Source: Streptomyces sp. NL15-2K (GTDB lineage: Bacteria > Actinomycetota > Actinomycetes > Streptomycetales > Streptomycetaceae). Taken from it: a stretch of 64,000 nt of DNA. The position numbers and the translations under genes were made by a program. Positions 54,891 through 63,676 of this stretch are shown piece after piece. The notes below the pieces were generated by a model. The model was not told the origin of the DNA. It saw nothing but the letters and a program-made list of their open reading frames with translations, and made no database searches. Location: contig NZ_CP130630.1 of assembly GCF_030551255.1 (NCBI RefSeq), positions 10,539,001 to 10,603,000 of the forward strand. Direction: 5' to 3'. Positions within the stretch are counted from its first letter, which is position 1; the number at the start of each line of letters is the position of its first letter.

Positions 54891-55549
54891 TGACAGATAA
54901 AATTGGCGTGCTCGGCAAGAAGTCGCCACAGCGCACCGGCGTGGAGCGCGTGGTGAATGCCCCGCTGCCCACCGTGTACGGGAATTTCCAGGCGGTCGGC
55001 TACCTCGACCACGATCGCGGTGACGAGCAAGTCGCCCTGGTCTACGGTGACATCGCCACGGACGGCGTCCTGACCCGGCTGCATTCCGAGTGCCTGACCG
55101 GCGACGCCTTCGGATCCCAGCACTGCGAGTGCGGCGACCAGCTCGACTCCGCACTGCGCGCCGTGGTCGCCGAAGGCAGCGGTGTCGTCGTCTACCTCAG
55201 AGGGCACGAGGGGCGGGGCATCGGCCTGCTCGCCAAGCTGCGGGCGATGGCCCTGCAGGCGGAGGGTCTGGACACGGTCGAGGCGAACCTGGCGCTCGGC
55301 CTGCCGGTGGACGCCCGCGACTACGGCGTCGCCGCGGGGATCCTGCGTGACCTGGGCGTGAACTCCGTACGCCTGATGTCCAACAACCCGCGCAAGCGCG
55401 AGGCGTTGCTGCGGCACGGCATCCAGGTCGCCGAGCAGGTGCCGCTGCTGATACAGCCGTGCGAGAGCAACATCACCTATCTGCGCACGAAGCGGGAGCG
55501 GTTGGACCACCACCTGCCCCATCTGGACGCGGTGGCACACCTGTCCTGA
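54891..55549 (+). CDS. GTP cyclohydrolase II paralogue with Tyr-to-Met change (FAPy-forming type)
   Basis: A 219-residue GTP cyclohydrolase II homologue. Zinc ligands Cys68, Cys79 and Cys81 ('[18 protein letters not shown]') are intact, as are '[15 protein letters not shown]' and '[17 protein letters not shown]'. Residue 120 is Met ('KLRAMALQ') where E. coli RibA has Tyr105. By established work on Streptomyces coelicolor paralogues, Met at this place gives the formamidopyrimidine nucleotide instead of the fully deformylated riboflavin precursor. The length and numbering (Met120) match that paralogue (SCO6655, from memory). No other riboflavin genes are nearby, so it is not a housekeeping RibA. 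ATG 54891 is divergent from the creatininase gene. Confidence 0.92.
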
Positions 55550-55677
55550 TGGCCGGTCGTCGCCGTCCCGGAGGGCGGATCGGTCTCCTCGTGGCCGGGC
55601 CGGGCTGCGAGGAGACGGCGCGGTCGTCCGCGGCCTGTGCCCGGGCCGCGTACCCTTCGTGGACGTCAGCCCCTTGA
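55549..55677 (+). CDS. Short ORF (42 aa) coupled to the cyclohydrolase stop
   Basis: ATG 55549 shares its A with the cyclohydrolase TGA (TGATG), opening 42 codons ([10 protein letters not shown] ... YPSWTSAP). No family was recognised, and composition is not distinctive. It fills most of the gap to the saccharopine-type gene. It may be a coupling peptide or chance. Confidence 0.25.
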   Translation: MAGRRRPGGRIGLLVAGPGCEETARSSAACARAAYPSWTSAP

Positions 55678-55726
55678 GCGCCGGCCGGTTCGCGGCCGAC
55701 GCCCCGCGCCCGGAGGCCAACCTGGT

Positions 55727-56788
55727 ATGACCGAGCTTCATTTGTGGCTGCGCCATGAGGCCCGTACCACCGAGCGGCGCACCCCGATCGTGCCGTCCGA
55801 CGCCCGGCGGCTCGTCGACAGCGGAGTGACACTCACCGTCGAGGAGTCCCCGCAGCGGATCTTCCCGATCGAGGAGTACGAGGCGGCCGGCTGCCGGGTA
55901 GCTCCGGCGGGCTCCTGGGTGTCGGCGCCGGCCGACGCCGTCGTCCTCGGACTGAAGGAACTCCCCGACGAGCCGGCCCAGTTGCAACACCGGCACATCT
56001 TCTTCGGGCACGCCTTCAAGCGGCAGCCGGGAGCGGCCGAGCTGCTCGGGCGGTTCGCCGCCGGGGGAGGGGCGCTGTTCGACCTCGAGTACCTCGTGGA
56101 CGATTCCGGGCGCAGGCTCGCCGCTTTCGGTTTCTGGGCGGGGTATCTGGGCGCCGCTCTGGCCGTGCTCCAGCACCGGGGCAGGCTCGTCGCGCCGCTG
56201 ACGCCCACGGTTCAGGAGGAGCTGGACGAGCTTCTCCGACCGGCCGCCGGGGACGAGGAGTTCACGGCGCTGGTGATCGGCGCCCTGGGCCGCAGCGGCC
56301 GGGGTGCGCGCCTGGCCTTCCACACCGCCGGCCTCGAGCCGACGTGCTGGGACCTCGCCGAGACCCGCGACCTGGACCGTCGGGCCCTGCTGGACCACGA
56401 CGTGATGGTGAACGCGGTGCTCGCCATCACCCCGGTCCCGCCCTTCCTCCGGGAGGAGGACCTCGACGACCCGGCCGGCCGGCTGCGCACCCTGTGCGAC
56501 GTCACCTGCGACGTCGGCTCGCCCCTGAACGTGCTGCCCGTCTACGACCGCACCACCGACTGGGACGAGCCGGCGAGGCGCCTGCGCAAGGAGCCCCCGC
56601 TGGACCTCATCGCCATCGACAACCTGCCGTCCCTGCTGCCCCTGGAGTCCAGCACCGGTTTCTCGGTATCGCTGCTGCCCCAGCTGCTGGAGTTCGGTGT
56701 CGGCGGGCCGTGGGGGCGCTGTCTCGACCGGTTCCATCGGGCCTGCCGTGAACTCGGCATCGTGGAAGGGGAGTCCCGCCATGACTGA
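55727..56788 (+). CDS. Saccharopine dehydrogenase (lysine-forming, LYS1-like) family protein
   Basis: A 353-residue protein of the alanine/saccharopine dehydrogenase family. N-terminal 'LWLRHEARTTERRTPIVPSDARRLVDSGVTLTVEESPQRIFPIEEYEAAGC' (read in pieces: RxExxxxExRxP, VEESxxRxFP) is typical of LYS1-type saccharopine dehydrogenases. 'GHAFKRQPGAAELLGRFAAGGG', 'LFDLEYLVDD' and 'LVIGALGRSGRGA' (nucleotide-binding) follow. The enzyme normally interconverts saccharopine with lysine and 2-oxoglutarate. Start ATG 55727. It overlaps the next gene by 8 bp, giving an operon that holds both halves of a saccharopine pathway. Direction (lysine breakdown or a lysine-type biosynthesis) is unknown. Confidence 0.88.
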   Translation: MTELHLWLRHEARTTERRTPIVPSDARRLVDSGVTLTVEESPQRIFPIEEYEAAGCRVAPAGSWVSAPADAVVLGLKELPDEPAQLQHRHIFFGHAFKRQPGAAELLGRFAAGGGALFDLEYLVDDSGRRLAAFGFWAGYLGAALAVLQHRGRLVAPLTPTVQEELDELLRPAAGDEEFTALVIGALGRSGRGARLAFHTAGLEPTCWDLAETRDLDRRALLDHDVMVNAVLAITPVPPFLREEDLDDPAGRLRTLCDVTCDVGSPLNVLPVYDRTTDWDEPARRLRKEPPLDLIAIDNLPSLLPLESSTGFSVSLLPQLLEFGVGGPWGRCLDRFHRACRELGIVEGESRHD

Positions 56789-57935
56789 CCTGGTTCCCGC
56801 GAGTGGCACCGTGCACTGGATCGGCGCCGGACTGTCCACCGGCAGCGGTCTGGCCCGGCTGTGCGAGACGGCCGGGCGGGTACGGCTGTGGCACCGCACC
56901 GAGGAACGCGCCGCCGAGGCCCTCGACCGGCTGGACCTGGCCGGACGCGCCGAGCCCCGCGCGTACACGCTCGACGCGCTGACGGCCGAACTGGCGCCCG
57001 GGGACGTGGTCGTGTCGATGCTGCCCGCCCCGGAGCACGCCGCGATCCTCGCCGCCTGCCTGCGGAAGAAGGCGCACTTCGCCTGCTCCAGCTATGTGTC
57101 GGACGCGGTATTGGAGCAGGTGCCCGTGGCCGTGAAGGCCGGCATCGTCGTCCTCACCGAGGCCGGCCTCGACCCGGGCATCGACCACCTCTTCGCCCAC
57201 AGCCTCGTCGCCCGCGCCCGGGAGGCGATCGGCGACGGTACGGCGGCCTCGTACGGCCTCACCTCCTACTGCGGCGGCGTCCCCGCCGTACCCAACGCCT
57301 TCAGGTACCGCTTCAGCTGGGCACCCGCCGGAGTCCTGAACGCCCTGCGCTCGCCCGCCCGTTACCTCGAGGACGGCCGCGAGACCACCGCCGACCGGCC
57401 CTGGGAGGCGACCCGGCGGCACGTCGTCGAAGGCGAGGTCTTCGAGGTCTACCCCAACCGCGACAGCGTGCCCTTCGTCGCGCAGTACGGCCTGCCGCCC
57501 GCCTGGGGGGCGCGGACCTTCGTGCGCGGCACCCTGCGTCTGGAGGGCTGGCTGCGGGCCTGGGAGGACGTCTTCGCGGAGCTGCGCACCGGCGACGACG
57601 CCCGGATCGCCGCGCTGGCGGAGGAACTGGCGGCGAAGTACCCCACCACGGACGCCGACCGCGACCGGGTCGTCCTCGCCGTGTCGCTGGACGTGCGCGA
57701 CGGGGCGGGGAAGGAGTGGTCGGGCGGCTACCTCCTGGACCTGGTGGGCGACGAGGAGGAGAGCGCGATGGCCCGCTGTGTCTCCCGCACGCTCGCACTC
57801 GGCGTCCGGCACGTCCTGGAGGGCTCGCTGCCGCCGGGCCTGAACCGCGCCGCCGAGACCGCGGCCCGGTCCGAGGAGTGGCTCGGCGAACTCGCCCGCG
57901 AGAGAGTCCACTTCACGCTCCGGGTCGATCAGTAG
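56781..57935 (+). CDS. Saccharopine reductase/dehydrogenase (LYS9-like) family protein
   Basis: A 384-residue saccharopine-reductase-type dehydrogenase. The Rossmann start is 'TVHWIGAGLSTGSGLARLCE' (GxGxxxG), then 'LAPGDVVVSMLPAPEHAAILAACLRKKAHFACSSYVSD', and 'VLTEAGLDPGIDHLFAHSL', which is the family's signature ('GLDPGIDH'). 'SYCGGVPAVPNAFRYRFSWAPAGVL' is equally typical (CGGxPAP). These signatures are those of the glutamate-semialdehyde-side saccharopine enzyme. ATG 56781 with GGGGAG upstream, overlapping the LYS1-like gene. The pair could convert lysine to aminoadipate semialdehyde or run the reverse condensation. The 3' end overlaps the convergent membrane protein by 7 bp. Confidence 0.92.
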   Translation: MTDLVPASGTVHWIGAGLSTGSGLARLCETAGRVRLWHRTEERAAEALDRLDLAGRAEPRAYTLDALTAELAPGDVVVSMLPAPEHAAILAACLRKKAHFACSSYVSDAVLEQVPVAVKAGIVVLTEAGLDPGIDHLFAHSLVARAREAIGDGTAASYGLTSYCGGVPAVPNAFRYRFSWAPAGVLNALRSPARYLEDGRETTADRPWEATRRHVVEGEVFEVYPNRDSVPFVAQYGLPPAWGARTFVRGTLRLEGWLRAWEDVFAELRTGDDARIAALAEELAAKYPTTDADRDRVVLAVSLDVRDGAGKEWSGGYLLDLVGDEEESAMARCVSRTLALGVRHVLEGSLPPGLNRAAETAARSEEWLGELARERVHFTLRVDQ

Positions 57936-58948
57936 GCCGGCCGGACTCCGGGGCGGCGGTCCAGTTGCGCCGAGATCACCCACAGCAGGCACAGGTCGAA
58001 GACCAGCTCGGTGACCGACGCGAACTGGTTGATCGTGAACTTGAATATCTGCCCGAACAGGATGTCCGTGAGGAGCGCGGCCCGCAGCAGCCGGAACGCC
58101 GCCGTCCGGTCGGCGCGCAGGCGCATCAAGCCGGCGACCCCGAGGACGGTCGAGGCCATCGCGCTCACCAGCACGCCGATCAGGGCGCCCCGCTGCGGCT
58201 CGCCCGCCAGTTCACCGCCGAGGGCTCCGGCGGTCAGCCAGCCGGTGAACAGCATCGCCTCGGTCAGCACGCAGAGCACGGTGAGCGTGAGCACCAGCCA
58301 GTGGCCCGCCGCCCGCCGCAGCACCTCTTTGGCCCGGGCCGCCTTGGGGCGCCACCGCGCCGAGATGCCCGGGCGGCGCTCCGGCACGGTGGCCAGCAGC
58401 CGTACCAGCGCCGCGTCCACCTCGCGATGGGAGCCCTCCACCAGGTCCATCGCCGACTGCCGCTGTCCGGCGGTGAGCCCCGAGGCGATGCCCGTGAGCG
58501 CGAGGTCGGCGGCGTGGGCGGTGCGCTGCTCCGCGGTGAGCTCGGTGCGGCGGCGCAGCAGCTGGGTGAGCAGCAGGAGCAGGGCGAAGGTTCCGTAGAT
58601 GATTCCCGCGGCCGGCCGGTAGAAGTAGCCCGGCTCGTCGGTGACCTGCTTGCCGACCTCGTCGATGAAGAGCCCGAAACCCACCCCGCTCACGCCCGCG
58701 CAGACGAGGCGTGCCGGGCGCCCGAGGAAGCCGAGCGCGAGCAGGGTCGCGGCCATCATCAGCAGGCCTCCCCACAGCATGTGGGCGATGTGCAGCTGAC
58801 TGCCGTCGCCCCCGCCGAGCTTGGGGTACCCCGCCAGCGCCAGGAAGGCGCGGGTGACGAGGACGGCGGCGATGCCGGACAGCGCGAACAGCCTGAGGTG
58901 GGCGGCCGCCCCGGTGGCCCTGACGAGTCGTCCCCTGCTCAGCATCAT
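57929..58948 (-). CDS. Polytopic membrane protein of unknown function
   Basis: A 339-residue membrane protein. Helices include 'LFALSGIAAVLVTRAFLALAG', 'HMLWGGLLMMAATLLALGFLG', 'GIIYGTFALLLLLTQLL', a central soluble stretch of about 90 residues (150-225) with many Arg/Glu, then 'WLVLTLTVLCVLTEAMLFTGWL', 'ALIGVLVSAMASTVLGVAGLM' and a final helix near 'FDLCLLWVISAQL'. 'FGLFIDEVGKQVTDEPGYFYRPAAG' is a conspicuous extracellular or cytoplasmic motif that I associate with uncharacterised actinobacterial membrane proteins. The start is ATG 58948 with GGGGGAC upstream. Function not recognised. Confidence 0.75.
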   Translation of the reverse strand: MMLSRGRLVRATGAAAHLRLFALSGIAAVLVTRAFLALAGYPKLGGGDGSQLHIAHMLWGGLLMMAATLLALGFLGRPARLVCAGVSGVGFGLFIDEVGKQVTDEPGYFYRPAAGIIYGTFALLLLLTQLLRRRTELTAEQRTAHAADLALTGIASGLTAGQRQSAMDLVEGSHREVDAALVRLLATVPERRPGISARWRPKAARAKEVLRRAAGHWLVLTLTVLCVLTEAMLFTGWLTAGALGGELAGEPQRGALIGVLVSAMASTVLGVAGLMRLRADRTAAFRLLRAALLTDILFGQIFKFTINQFASVTELVFDLCLLWVISAQLDRRPGVRPAY

Positions 58949-59101
58949 GTCCCCCCTGTGCCCCCGTCCGGCGGACGGCCGCACTCCGAGCAGCCGTCCG
59001 CGCGCTCGCCTTCCAGGCTGGCACGACCGGGGCCCGTGACTGATCGGGGATTTCCCTGAGATGTCCCCGAGCGATCCCGGAGGTCCGGACAAGAGATGGC
59101 C

Positions 59102-59161
59102 GACGGCCTGACAGACGGCCTGACAGACGGCCTGACAGACGGCCTGACAGACGGCCTGGCC
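59102..59161. repeat. 12-bp tandem repeat, five copies
   Basis: GACGGCCTGACA is repeated exactly four times (59102-59149), then once as GACGGCCTGGCC (59150-59161). It lies in the non-coding gap upstream of the membrane protein and downstream of the serine hydrolase. Repeat number is likely to vary between strains. Confidence 0.85.
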
Positions 59162-59192
59162 GACCCCTTGGCCGACGAACAGTGTCGACGGC

Positions 59193-60422
59193 CTAGCCGG
59201 CGACCGCCTCGTGCACCAGCCGCTTGAGGTCCGGGAAGATCGTGTGCGAACTCTTGGGCCGTACCTGCGTCATGAACTGCACGGTCAGGTCGCGGCTCGG
59301 GTCGACCCAGAACGTCGTCGTCGCCACGCCGCTCCAGCCGTACGTGCCCAGGCCCGAGGGCGCCTGGGTGCGGGCCGGGTCGATCACCACCGAGACGCCG
59401 AGGCCGAAGCCGACGCCCTCGTTGCCCGGCTCGTCGTGCGCGGGCTTGCTGCCGAAAGCGCGCAGGTCGGCGCCGCCGGGGAGGTGGTTGGACGTCATCA
59501 GGTCCACCGTCTCCGGGGCGAGAAGCCGGGTGCCGTCGAGCTCGCCGCGGCGGCGTAGCAGCTCCATGAAGCGGTGGATGTCGTGGGCGGAGGCCACCAT
59601 CCCACCGCTGCCCGACAGGAAGCGGGGCCGGCCGCGCAGCGGGAGACCGGGGATCGGCTCGATGCCGCCGCCGTCGGCGTCGCCGTACAACTCGGCGAGT
59701 CGGCCCGCCTGTTCGTCGGTGACGCGGAACCCGGCGTCGGTCATCCCGAGAGGGCCGAAGATCCGCTCGGCGCAGAAGGTGTCGAGGGGCTGCCCGGACA
59801 CCACCTCGATCACCCGGCCGAGCACGTTGGAGGCGACCGAGTAGTTCCACTGTGTGCCCGGCTCGAACTGCAGCGGCAGGCTGGCGTACACGTCGACCGT
59901 GTGCGCCAGGTCCGATCCCGGCACCACCGACGACTCCAGGTTCGCCTCGCGGTAGAGGGCGTCCACGGGGTGGGTGTGGTAGAAGGCGAAGGTCAGGCCC
60001 GCGGTGTGGGTCATCAGGTGCCGTACGAGTATCGGTCCGGTGGCCGGGCGGGTCACGATGTCGGCGCCGGAGCCGCTGACGTACACCCGCGGCTCGGCGA
60101 AGGCCGGGAGGTGGCGGTCGACCGGGTCGTCCAGCGACAGCCGGCCCTCCTCCAACAGCATCAGCGCGGCGACGGCGGTGACCGGCTTGGTCATGGAGTA
60201 GATCCGCCACAGCGTGTCGGTCTCGACGGGGAGCCCGGCGGCGATGTCACGGCGGCCGTGCGTAGTGAGGTGGGCGACGCGTCCGCCGCGGGAGACGGCC
60301 ACGAGGAAGCCGGGCAGGCGGCCTTCGTCGACGTAGTGGGCGAAGTGCTGGTCGAGGCGGTCCAGTGCCTTCGAATCCAGCCCGACCGCACCCGGGTCCA
60401 CCTCTTGCCGCAGTTGTGCCAT
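59193..60422 (-). CDS. Serine hydrolase (beta-lactamase / class C-like, EstB-type esterase family)
   Basis: A 409-residue penicillin-binding-fold serine hydrolase. The catalytic S-x-x-K is Ser76-Met-Thr-Lys79 ('YSMTKPVTAVAALMLLEEG'), and the Tyr motif is Tyr194 ('WNYSVASNVLG', Y-S-V instead of Y-x-N as in EstB-like esterases). 'PLGMTDAGFRV' and 'SGSGGMVASAHDIHRFMELL' are further family segments. No signal peptide is visible (MAQLRQEVD), so it is probably cytoplasmic. Esterase or peptide hydrolase activity is more likely than beta-lactam resistance. Start ATG 60422 with GAGGAG upstream. Confidence 0.88.
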   Translation of the reverse strand: MAQLRQEVDPGAVGLDSKALDRLDQHFAHYVDEGRLPGFLVAVSRGGRVAHLTTHGRRDIAAGLPVETDTLWRIYSMTKPVTAVAALMLLEEGRLSLDDPVDRHLPAFAEPRVYVSGSGADIVTRPATGPILVRHLMTHTAGLTFAFYHTHPVDALYREANLESSVVPGSDLAHTVDVYASLPLQFEPGTQWNYSVASNVLGRVIEVVSGQPLDTFCAERIFGPLGMTDAGFRVTDEQAGRLAELYGDADGGGIEPIPGLPLRGRPRFLSGSGGMVASAHDIHRFMELLRRRGELDGTRLLAPETVDLMTSNHLPGGADLRAFGSKPAHDEPGNEGVGFGLGVSVVIDPARTQAPSGLGTYGWSGVATTTFWVDPSRDLTVQFMTQVRPKSSHTIFPDLKRLVHEAVAG

Positions 60423-60486
60423 CGTTCTCCTCCGTCGCGTTCGTCGAGGTGCGGTCCGACATACCCCGCCGGAACGGCCTCAGACA

Positions 60487-60952
60487 TCATCGTCGCGCAA
60501 GGGCAGCAGGAACAGATGAGCGGTCCCCCGTATCGAATTGATCGTCGATCGCTCCGGCATCACGCTCCGGCGGCGCCCCGCAGGCCATGGCATCGACCGG
60601 GGCCACCGCGGCGAGGACCGTGAGCGGCAGCCCTGCGGCAGCCCCCGGCCGCCGGCGGGCCCCATGAGCACGGGTCGCCGAGGGCACGCCGACCGTCGGG
60701 CCGACGTCCGTCGTGGTCTGCTGCCATCCGCCCGGCAGGCCGGCCGCCTCGACACCCTGTGCGGTACGACGACGGGGGCACTCCCGCCATCACCGTGCCC
60801 ACCCCGGCCCCCACCAGCGCGAATCCGGCGCAGAACGCCAGCGTGCCCGATGCCCGGGCGAGCACCAGGATCCCGAGGCCGAGTCCGAGGACGGCCATGG
60901 CCCACCCGCCGATGGTGGAATACACCGCTCGGCGCCCGAGTTGATCGAGCAT
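60487..60952 (-). pseudogene. MFS transporter remnant (C-terminal part, frameshifted)
   Basis: The minus strand from 60952 reads 'LDQLGRRAVYSTIGGWAMAVLGLGLGILVLARASG' and 'AFCAGFALVGAGVGTVMAG', hydrophobic segments with the MFS C-terminal look. After frame changes a second frame gives 'GGWQQTTTDVGPTVGVPSA', which resembles the DHA2 'LQQTxxxxGxAxGVA' motif. No full transporter remains. It is an eroded piece, next to an intact PPOX gene on the other strand. Confidence 0.5.
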
Positions 60953-61388
60953 GACTCAGGACGCGCTGCTCCGACTGCTCTCCGAAGGCCACGGCGGGGT
61001 GCTCGTCACCCTCAAGCGCGACGGCCGGCCCCAACTGTCGAACGTGAGCCACGGCTATGACCCGGACCAGCGGATCATCCGGGTCTCCCTCACCGACGAC
61101 CGCGCCAAGACCCGCAATCTGCGCCGGGATCCGCGCGCGTCGTACCACGTGACCAGCCCCGACCGGCGGGCCTACACCGTAGTCGAGGGCACAGCCGACC
61201 TCTCGCCCGTCGCGCGGGATCCGCATGACGAGACGGTGGAGGAGCTCATCCGTCTCTACCGCGACGTCGTGGGCGAGCACCCGGACTGGGACGACTACCG
61301 GGCCGCGATGGTCCGCGACCGCCGGCTGGTGCTGCGGTTGAAGGTGGAACGGGCGTACGGGATCCCCGCGGGGGCCAATAGCGGATGA
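60951..61388 (+). CDS. PPOX-class F420-dependent oxidoreductase-like protein
   Basis: A 145-residue split-barrel flavin/F420-binding protein: 'ALLRLLSEGHGGVLVTLKRDGRPQLSNVSHGYD', 'IRVSLTDDRAKTRNLRRDPRASYHVT', 'AYTVVEGTADLSPVARDPHDE' and 'MVRDRRLVLRLKVERAYG'. 'GRPQLSNV' and 'AKTRNLRRDPR' are the phosphate-binding elements of the F420-dependent branch of the PPOX family. It probably reduces small oxidised substrates with F420H2. ATG 60951; the ribosome site is weak. It stands alone beside an MFS remnant. Confidence 0.9.
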   Translation: MTQDALLRLLSEGHGGVLVTLKRDGRPQLSNVSHGYDPDQRIIRVSLTDDRAKTRNLRRDPRASYHVTSPDRRAYTVVEGTADLSPVARDPHDETVEELIRLYRDVVGEHPDWDDYRAAMVRDRRLVLRLKVERAYGIPAGANSG

Positions 61389-61590
61389 GGTCCTCCTGCC
61401 TGTTGGCGCCGACGGTGCTCTGGTGACGCCGCCGACCACTCCGCGCCCGCCATCGCCGCGTTCCACCGGGAGCGGCATCAGGTCGTAGGGCTCGGGACGC
61501 AGGGCGGATGACCGATGGTCCCGGCGCTCGTGGGCTGCCTACGCTGCCGAGCAGATCACCGCCGGCGAGGACGCCATGAGGAGGGGCACC

Positions 61591-62001
61591 ATGCCCGTCA
61601 ACGGTCGCAGCCACATCCGTATCGCCCGCCCGTCCAGCGACCTGGCCGCGGCCGAGCGCTTCTGGGGCGAGGGGCTCGGGCTGAGCGTCGTATGGCGGGC
61701 CGAGGGCGGGTCCGGACCCGGCGAGCACGATCTGCTGATGCTGGGTTGGCCGGACGCGGACTGGCATCTGGAGCTGGTCCACGAGGCAGCGCAGCCCGTC
61801 GAGCCCCGGCCCACCGAGGAGGACCTCCTGGTGATCTACGTCGACGGCCCGGTGCCGGACGACCTGGTCGCCCGGCTGGAGGCGCACGGCGGCAAGCGGG
61901 TGGCGTCGCCCAACCCCTACTGGAACCGGTGGGGCGTCACGATCGAGGACCCGGACGGGTACCGGCTGGTGCTCTGCGAGCGGGCGTGGTCCAACGCGTG
62001 A
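61591..62001 (+). CDS. VOC (glyoxalase/bleomycin-resistance) family protein
   Basis: A 136-residue vicinal-oxygen-chelate protein with two beta-alpha-beta-beta-beta modules: 'HIRIARPSSDLAAAERFWGEGLGLSVVWR' then 'HLELVHEAAQ', and 'VIYVDGPVPDDLVARLEAHGGKRV' then 'WGVTIEDPDGYRLVLCERAW'. Candidate metal ligands are His in 'SHIRIARP', Glu in 'WHLELVHE' and Glu in 'LVLCERAW'. ATG 61591 is preferred because GAGGAGGG (61578-61585) precedes it; ATG 61576 lies in the same frame. Substrate unknown. Confidence 0.9.
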   Translation: MPVNGRSHIRIARPSSDLAAAERFWGEGLGLSVVWRAEGGSGPGEHDLLMLGWPDADWHLELVHEAAQPVEPRPTEEDLLVIYVDGPVPDDLVARLEAHGGKRVASPNPYWNRWGVTIEDPDGYRLVLCERAWSNA

Positions 62002-62102
62002 CGGTACGGCGGCGGCCGGAGCGGGACGGTACGGCGGTCCAGGTGCGACGGCGCGGCGGCGGTTCAGGCGGTACGGCGAGACGGCACGGCCCTCGCGTCC
62101 AT

Positions 62103-62140
62103 GACGGCTGCGAGGGACCGTGACGGCTGCCAGGGACCGT
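62103..62140. repeat. 19-bp tandem duplication
   Basis: GACGGCTGCGAGGGACCGT (62103-62121) is followed directly by the same sequence with one change, G to C (62122-62140). It lies in a gap (62002-62162) of degenerate GACGGTACGGCGG repeats with no gene. Confidence 0.7.
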
Positions 62141-62162
62141 GAGGTGAGCAGGCGCGGCGGGG

Positions 62163-63502
62163 TCAGGCCGTCACCCTCTCCGGCTGCCGCGCCGGGTGGG
62201 GCGGGCGCTCGCCGAGTTCCTCCGTCGGGACCCTGTGGGTCTCGCGGGCGGAGAGGACCGCGATCACCGGCGGTACGCACAGGGCCGCGGTGAACAGGGC
62301 CACCGCCATCCAGCGTCGCCGTCCGGACCCGCGATCTGCGCGGCGAAGGTGACCGCGAAACCCGCCACGGCGAAGCCGATCTGGGTGCCGATCGCCATGC
62401 CCGACAGCCGGACCCGGGTGGCGAACATCTCGCCGTAGAAGGACGGCCACACGCCGTTCGCGGCGCTGTAGACGACACCGAAGGCGACGATGCCCAGGAG
62501 CAGGGTCAGCGGGTAGGAGCCCGTCGAGATCGCCCACAGGTAGACGAACATCGCCACCGCGCTGCCCGCCGCGCCGATCAGATACACCGGGCGCCGGCCG
62601 ATGCGGTCCGACAGCGTGGCCCACAGCGGGATCGCGACGAGTGCGACGAGGTTGGCGAGCGCGCCCACCCACAGCATGGACGAGCGGGACACCCCGACCG
62701 AGTCGCTGGTCGCGTACGCCAGCGCCCAGACCGTGAAGATCGTGCTGACCGAGGCGATGAGCGCGCCCGCGATCACCCGCAGTACGTCCCGCCAGTGCTC
62801 GCGCATCAGGATCGCCAGCGGCAGCCTGGCGACGCCCTCGTCGGAGGCCTGCTGGGCGAAGGCCGGGGTCTCGTCGAGAGTGCGGCGGATGACGTAGCCG
62901 ACGACGGCGACCGCGACGCTCAGCCAGAACGGCACCCGCCAGCCCCAGGACATCAACTGGTCCTCGGGCAGCGCGGCGACGGGGATGAAGACCAGCGTGG
63001 CGAGCAGCTGGCCGCCCTGGGTGCCGCTGAGCGTGAAACTGGTGAAGAAGCCCCGCCGGTGCGCCGGCGCGTGTTCCAGCGTCATGGAGTTGGCGCTGGC
63101 CTGCTCACCGGCCGCCGAGATGCCCTGCAGCACCCGGCACAGGACGAGCAGGACCGGGGCGAGGGTGCCGACCTGGGCACGGGTGGGCAGACAGCCGATG
63201 AGGAACGTCGACAGGCCCATCAGGATCAGCGTGAAGACCATGATCTTCTTGCGGCCGACCTTGTCGCCGAAGTGCCCGAGGAAGAGCGCACCGACGGGAC
63301 GGGCCGTGTACGCGACGCCGAACGTGGCCAGCGACAGCAGGGTCGCGGTGGCCGGATCGGACTCGTCGAAGAAGACCTCGGGAAAGATCAGCGCGGCGGC
63401 GCTGCCGTAGATGAAGAAGTCGTAGTACTCCAGGGCGCTGCCGATCCAGGCCGCCGTGGCGGCTTTTTTCGGCTGGCCGGGCGGTGCGGCGGGGACGGAC
63501 AC
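62163..63502 (-). pseudogene. MHS-type MFS transporter with a late frameshift
   Basis: From ATG 63502 the protein is a standard metabolite:H+ symporter ('AATAAWIGSALEYYDFFIYGSAAALIFPEVFF', 'TFGVAYTARPVGALFLGHFGDKVGRKKIMV', 'RVLQGISAAGEQASANSMTLEHAP', 'LSDRIGRRPVYLIGAA'). The frame then leaves the family at 'AGPDGDAGWRWP' and stops at 62264. The other frame continues 'WMAVALFTAALCVPPVIAVLSARETHRVP' to 62163, restoring the last helix and tail. One base added or lost near 62315-62325 explains this. It could be a real mutation or a sequencing slip. Only about 60-70 residues are affected. The divergent gap to a TetR-type gene holds a palindrome. Confidence 0.75.
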
Positions 63503-63575
63503 GGCGTGCTCCTTCGGGGGAACCCCACCCTAGGTGGAGTGAGCGGAGGGGAGAGGGCCGGATCGCGGCTAATTA

Positions 63576-63586
63576 ACCCACTGGGT
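63576..63586. promoter_or_regulatory. Palindrome in the gap between the MHS transporter and TetR-type genes
   Basis: ACCCACTGGGT is a perfect 11-bp palindrome with AT-rich flanks (TAATTA left, AGTTAGTA right), 74 bp upstream of the transporter start. This is a plausible operator for the adjacent TetR-family regulator. Confidence 0.45.
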
Positions 63587-63676
63587 AGTTAGTAGCGGTG
63601 GGGTGGGATGTTGCGCCGACGTTTCCCGGGTGTCAAGAGGTCGCGCCGAGGGATCTTCCGGTACGGGGGCGGGGTC

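Noticed and set aside
59102..59161. Possible CRISPR array
   Set aside because: Units are 12 bp and contiguous with no spacers, so it is a simple tandem repeat.
60480..61478. 332-codon minus-strand frame across the PPOX gene
   Set aside because: It is antisense to the PPOX protein, which has clear motifs; only the MFS-like remnant in 60487-60952 was kept.
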